Below are positions 62,979 through 64,000 of a stretch of DNA of 64,000 bases, in pieces. A program made the position numbers and the translations under genes. The notes under the pieces are model-generated. The model saw nothing but the letters and a program-made list of their open reading frames with translations, had not been told where the DNA came from and did not search any database. Every line of letters starts with the position of its first letter. Positions within the stretch are counted from its first letter, which is position 1. The DNA lies in assembly GCF_019649015.1 (NCBI RefSeq), contig NZ_BLPI01000001.1, forward strand, positions 2,021,001-2,085,000. The letters are read 5' to 3'. Origin of the DNA: Agarivorans litoreus (GTDB lineage Bacteria > Pseudomonadota > Gammaproteobacteria > Enterobacterales > Celerinatantimonadaceae).

Positions 62979-63497
62979 ATGTTGTCCCCGCGTATTGCTG
63001 TTGTTGCGCTACTGTCTGCTTTATTGATGGCTTGTTCTGTTGAAGATGACCAACCCAGAAGCCAAGTTGCTGTTACTTTTTACCCCCCTGCAACGTCTTT
63101 CCCTGGTGCTGCCGGCGACACCGAAACGATTACTCAAAAACGTCACTTTAGAGCTGACGGCGGGTCACCCGCGCAAAGCATCACCATTAACCAGCGTCGT
63201 GATGGTGAGCAACCAAGAATCAACGGTGAAGACGCCAGCCAAAATGCTACTTTCATAATTGATTTTTTAGGCAGCACTACCTTAGATGTTTACTCTGAGA
63301 GCGGTGAGTTTTTATACAACATTGATATCTTCGCCGATATGACCCAACGCCACCTATGCTTGCCCAGTATTTACATGAGCAAGTTTGAGCTAGTAGTAGA
63401 TTCGCCCGTTAAAATTGCCGAAACCAAAAAAGAAGCCCACCAGTTCATTTTAGCCTGTCGAACAATTAATGAAGGCGTGGAAGAAAAAGCCGAATAA
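62979..63497 (+). CDS. Lipoprotein of unknown function, paralogue 1
   Basis: 172 residues from ATG 62979 (AGGAG with five-base spacing; the ATG one codon earlier is only two bases from the site). Signal with lipobox LLMAC. Mature part: VTFYPPATSFPGAAGD, ITINQRRDGEQPR, TTLDVYSESGEFLYNIDIF and RHLCLPSIYM, beta-rich, one conserved cysteine. The frame extends to 62880 but lacks support. Closely related to the next gene, so the two form a tandem pair. No family recognised. Confidence 0.75.
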   Translation: MLSPRIAVVALLSALLMACSVEDDQPRSQVAVTFYPPATSFPGAAGDTETITQKRHFRADGGSPAQSITINQRRDGEQPRINGEDASQNATFIIDFLGSTTLDVYSESGEFLYNIDIFADMTQRHLCLPSIYMSKFELVVDSPVKIAETKKEAHQFILACRTINEGVEEKAE

Positions 63498-63583
63498 AAC
63501 TGAATATGACGCTTCAAGCTTTTTGACGCGTCTCTTAAGGAAGCCAGCCCACAGGATGTGAAAAACAATAAATAGGAAAGCAC

Positions 63584-64000
63584 ATGACCTGTCGATTACT
63601 AAGCGCACTACTACTAACCCTAGGCTTAACGGCCTGTAATGATTCAACAGAGCCGGATCCGCTCAACCGAGTATTCTTAACGTTTTACCCCTTACAAAGC
63701 TCTTTCCCCGATGATGCTTTGCCAGAGCAAATACTTGAGTTTGAACGCTTGCTAATTGCCAATGGTGTTGAAGAAGTTGATATTACTTTGAATCAACGTT
63801 TAGATGGTGAAGCTCCAATGGATGATGCAGGAAAGCCCGCTTATCAATATGCCGTATTTAGGGTGAGCTTTAGTAACAGTAATACATTTGATGTTTACGA
63901 CGAACAGCAAAACTTCTTATATACCCAAACCGTTTTTGCGGAAGATGCTAACCGACACTATTGCATCGCCATTGATGAAAATGAGCCGCAACTTATTGAA
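63584..64000 (+). CDS. Lipoprotein of unknown function, paralogue 2 (3'-truncated by window edge)
   Basis: Open to the right edge (139 codons seen). ATG 63584 with AGGAAAG upstream; signal MTCRLLSALLLTLGLTACND, lipobox LTAC. Shares with paralogue 1 the order and spacing of VFLTFYPLQSSFPDDA, ITLNQRLDGEAP, NTFDVYDEQQNFLYTQTVF and RHYCI, with moderate identity. 86 bp after the previous stop, same strand, so likely co-transcribed. No family recognised. Confidence 0.75.
   Translation, partial: MTCRLLSALLLTLGLTACNDSTEPDPLNRVFLTFYPLQSSFPDDALPEQILEFERLLIANGVEEVDITLNQRLDGEAPMDDAGKPAYQYAVFRVSFSNSNTFDVYDEQQNFLYTQTVFAEDANRHYCIAIDENEPQLIE

Noticed and set aside
1-64000. CRISPR array, prophage, toxin-antitoxin or defence island
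   Set aside because: No regularly spaced repeats, no phage structural or integrase genes, no recognised defence proteins in any frame.

Overview
The window looks like chromosomal DNA of a marine gammaproteobacterium of the Alteromonadales type, possibly Agarivorans or a close relative. This is an inference from the gene set: the ubiE-ubiJ-ubiB-tatABC-tatD block, prpBC-acnD-prpF-prpE under a GntR regulator, folX-folM-folE, nirBDC with a siroheme methyltransferase, efpL, and secreted phosphatases and a glycosidase. No rRNA, tRNA, CRISPR array, prophage or intact insertion sequence was seen. Both edges cut genes: a DEAD-box helicase on the left and a lipoprotein on the right.

Layout. 1-4.2 kb: end of an RhlE-type helicase, then a leftward DUF3833 lipoprotein-folX-folM-folE set (tetrahydromonapterin synthesis), a DUF3565 protein and an Lrp/AsnC regulator. 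4.2-9.2 kb: assimilatory nitrite reduction (nirB-nirD-nirC and a uroporphyrinogen-III methyltransferase) behind an FNR/NarP-like promoter, with a 206-bp palindromic element inside the cluster. 9.4-12.7 kb: two transporters, a YgjP-like metallopeptidase and two candidate tiny membrane proteins. 12.9-17.2 kb: polyamine operon speE-speA-speD, with a long 5' leader holding a candidate leader peptide and a eukaryotic-type AdoMet decarboxylase. 17.3-22.1 kb: TolC/HlyD/two ABC-2 permeases with no ATPase. 22.6-25.2 kb: PepSY protein plus an OmpR-type two-component pair.

25.4-35.1 kb is mixed accessory and housekeeping material: a solute-binding protein, a GH5 lipoprotein with an inserted module, two small secreted proteins, metY, a MATE pump, the divergent ohrR/ohr pair, a GNAT protein, a 268-bp MITE-like element that forms the 3' end of a cold-shock/DUF1294 gene, and a PaiB-like protein. 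35.2-40.5 kb: two paralogous lipoprotein alkaline phosphatases with sugar-binding-like N-terminal modules, flanking a DUF3299 protein. 40.8-43.7 kb: a chemoreceptor translationally coupled to an unknown periplasmic protein. 43.9-49.1 kb: tatD-tatC-tatB-tatA-ubiB-ubiJ-ubiE. 50.2-59 kb: the 2-methylcitrate (propionate) operon. 59-64 kb: a two-HD-domain protein, three unknown small or membrane proteins, efpL, and two paralogous lipoproteins.

Most of the window is ordinary. The points most worth a second look are the spe operon (leader ORF and class-2 AdoMetDC), the small non-autonomous hairpin elements, the duplicated modular phosphatases, the chemoreceptor/periplasmic protein pair, and the lipoprotein pair at the right edge. 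Start codons were moved from the longest frame where a ribosome site, a terminator overlap or family length argued for it; each case is stated. No searches were run, so family names rest on recognised motifs.
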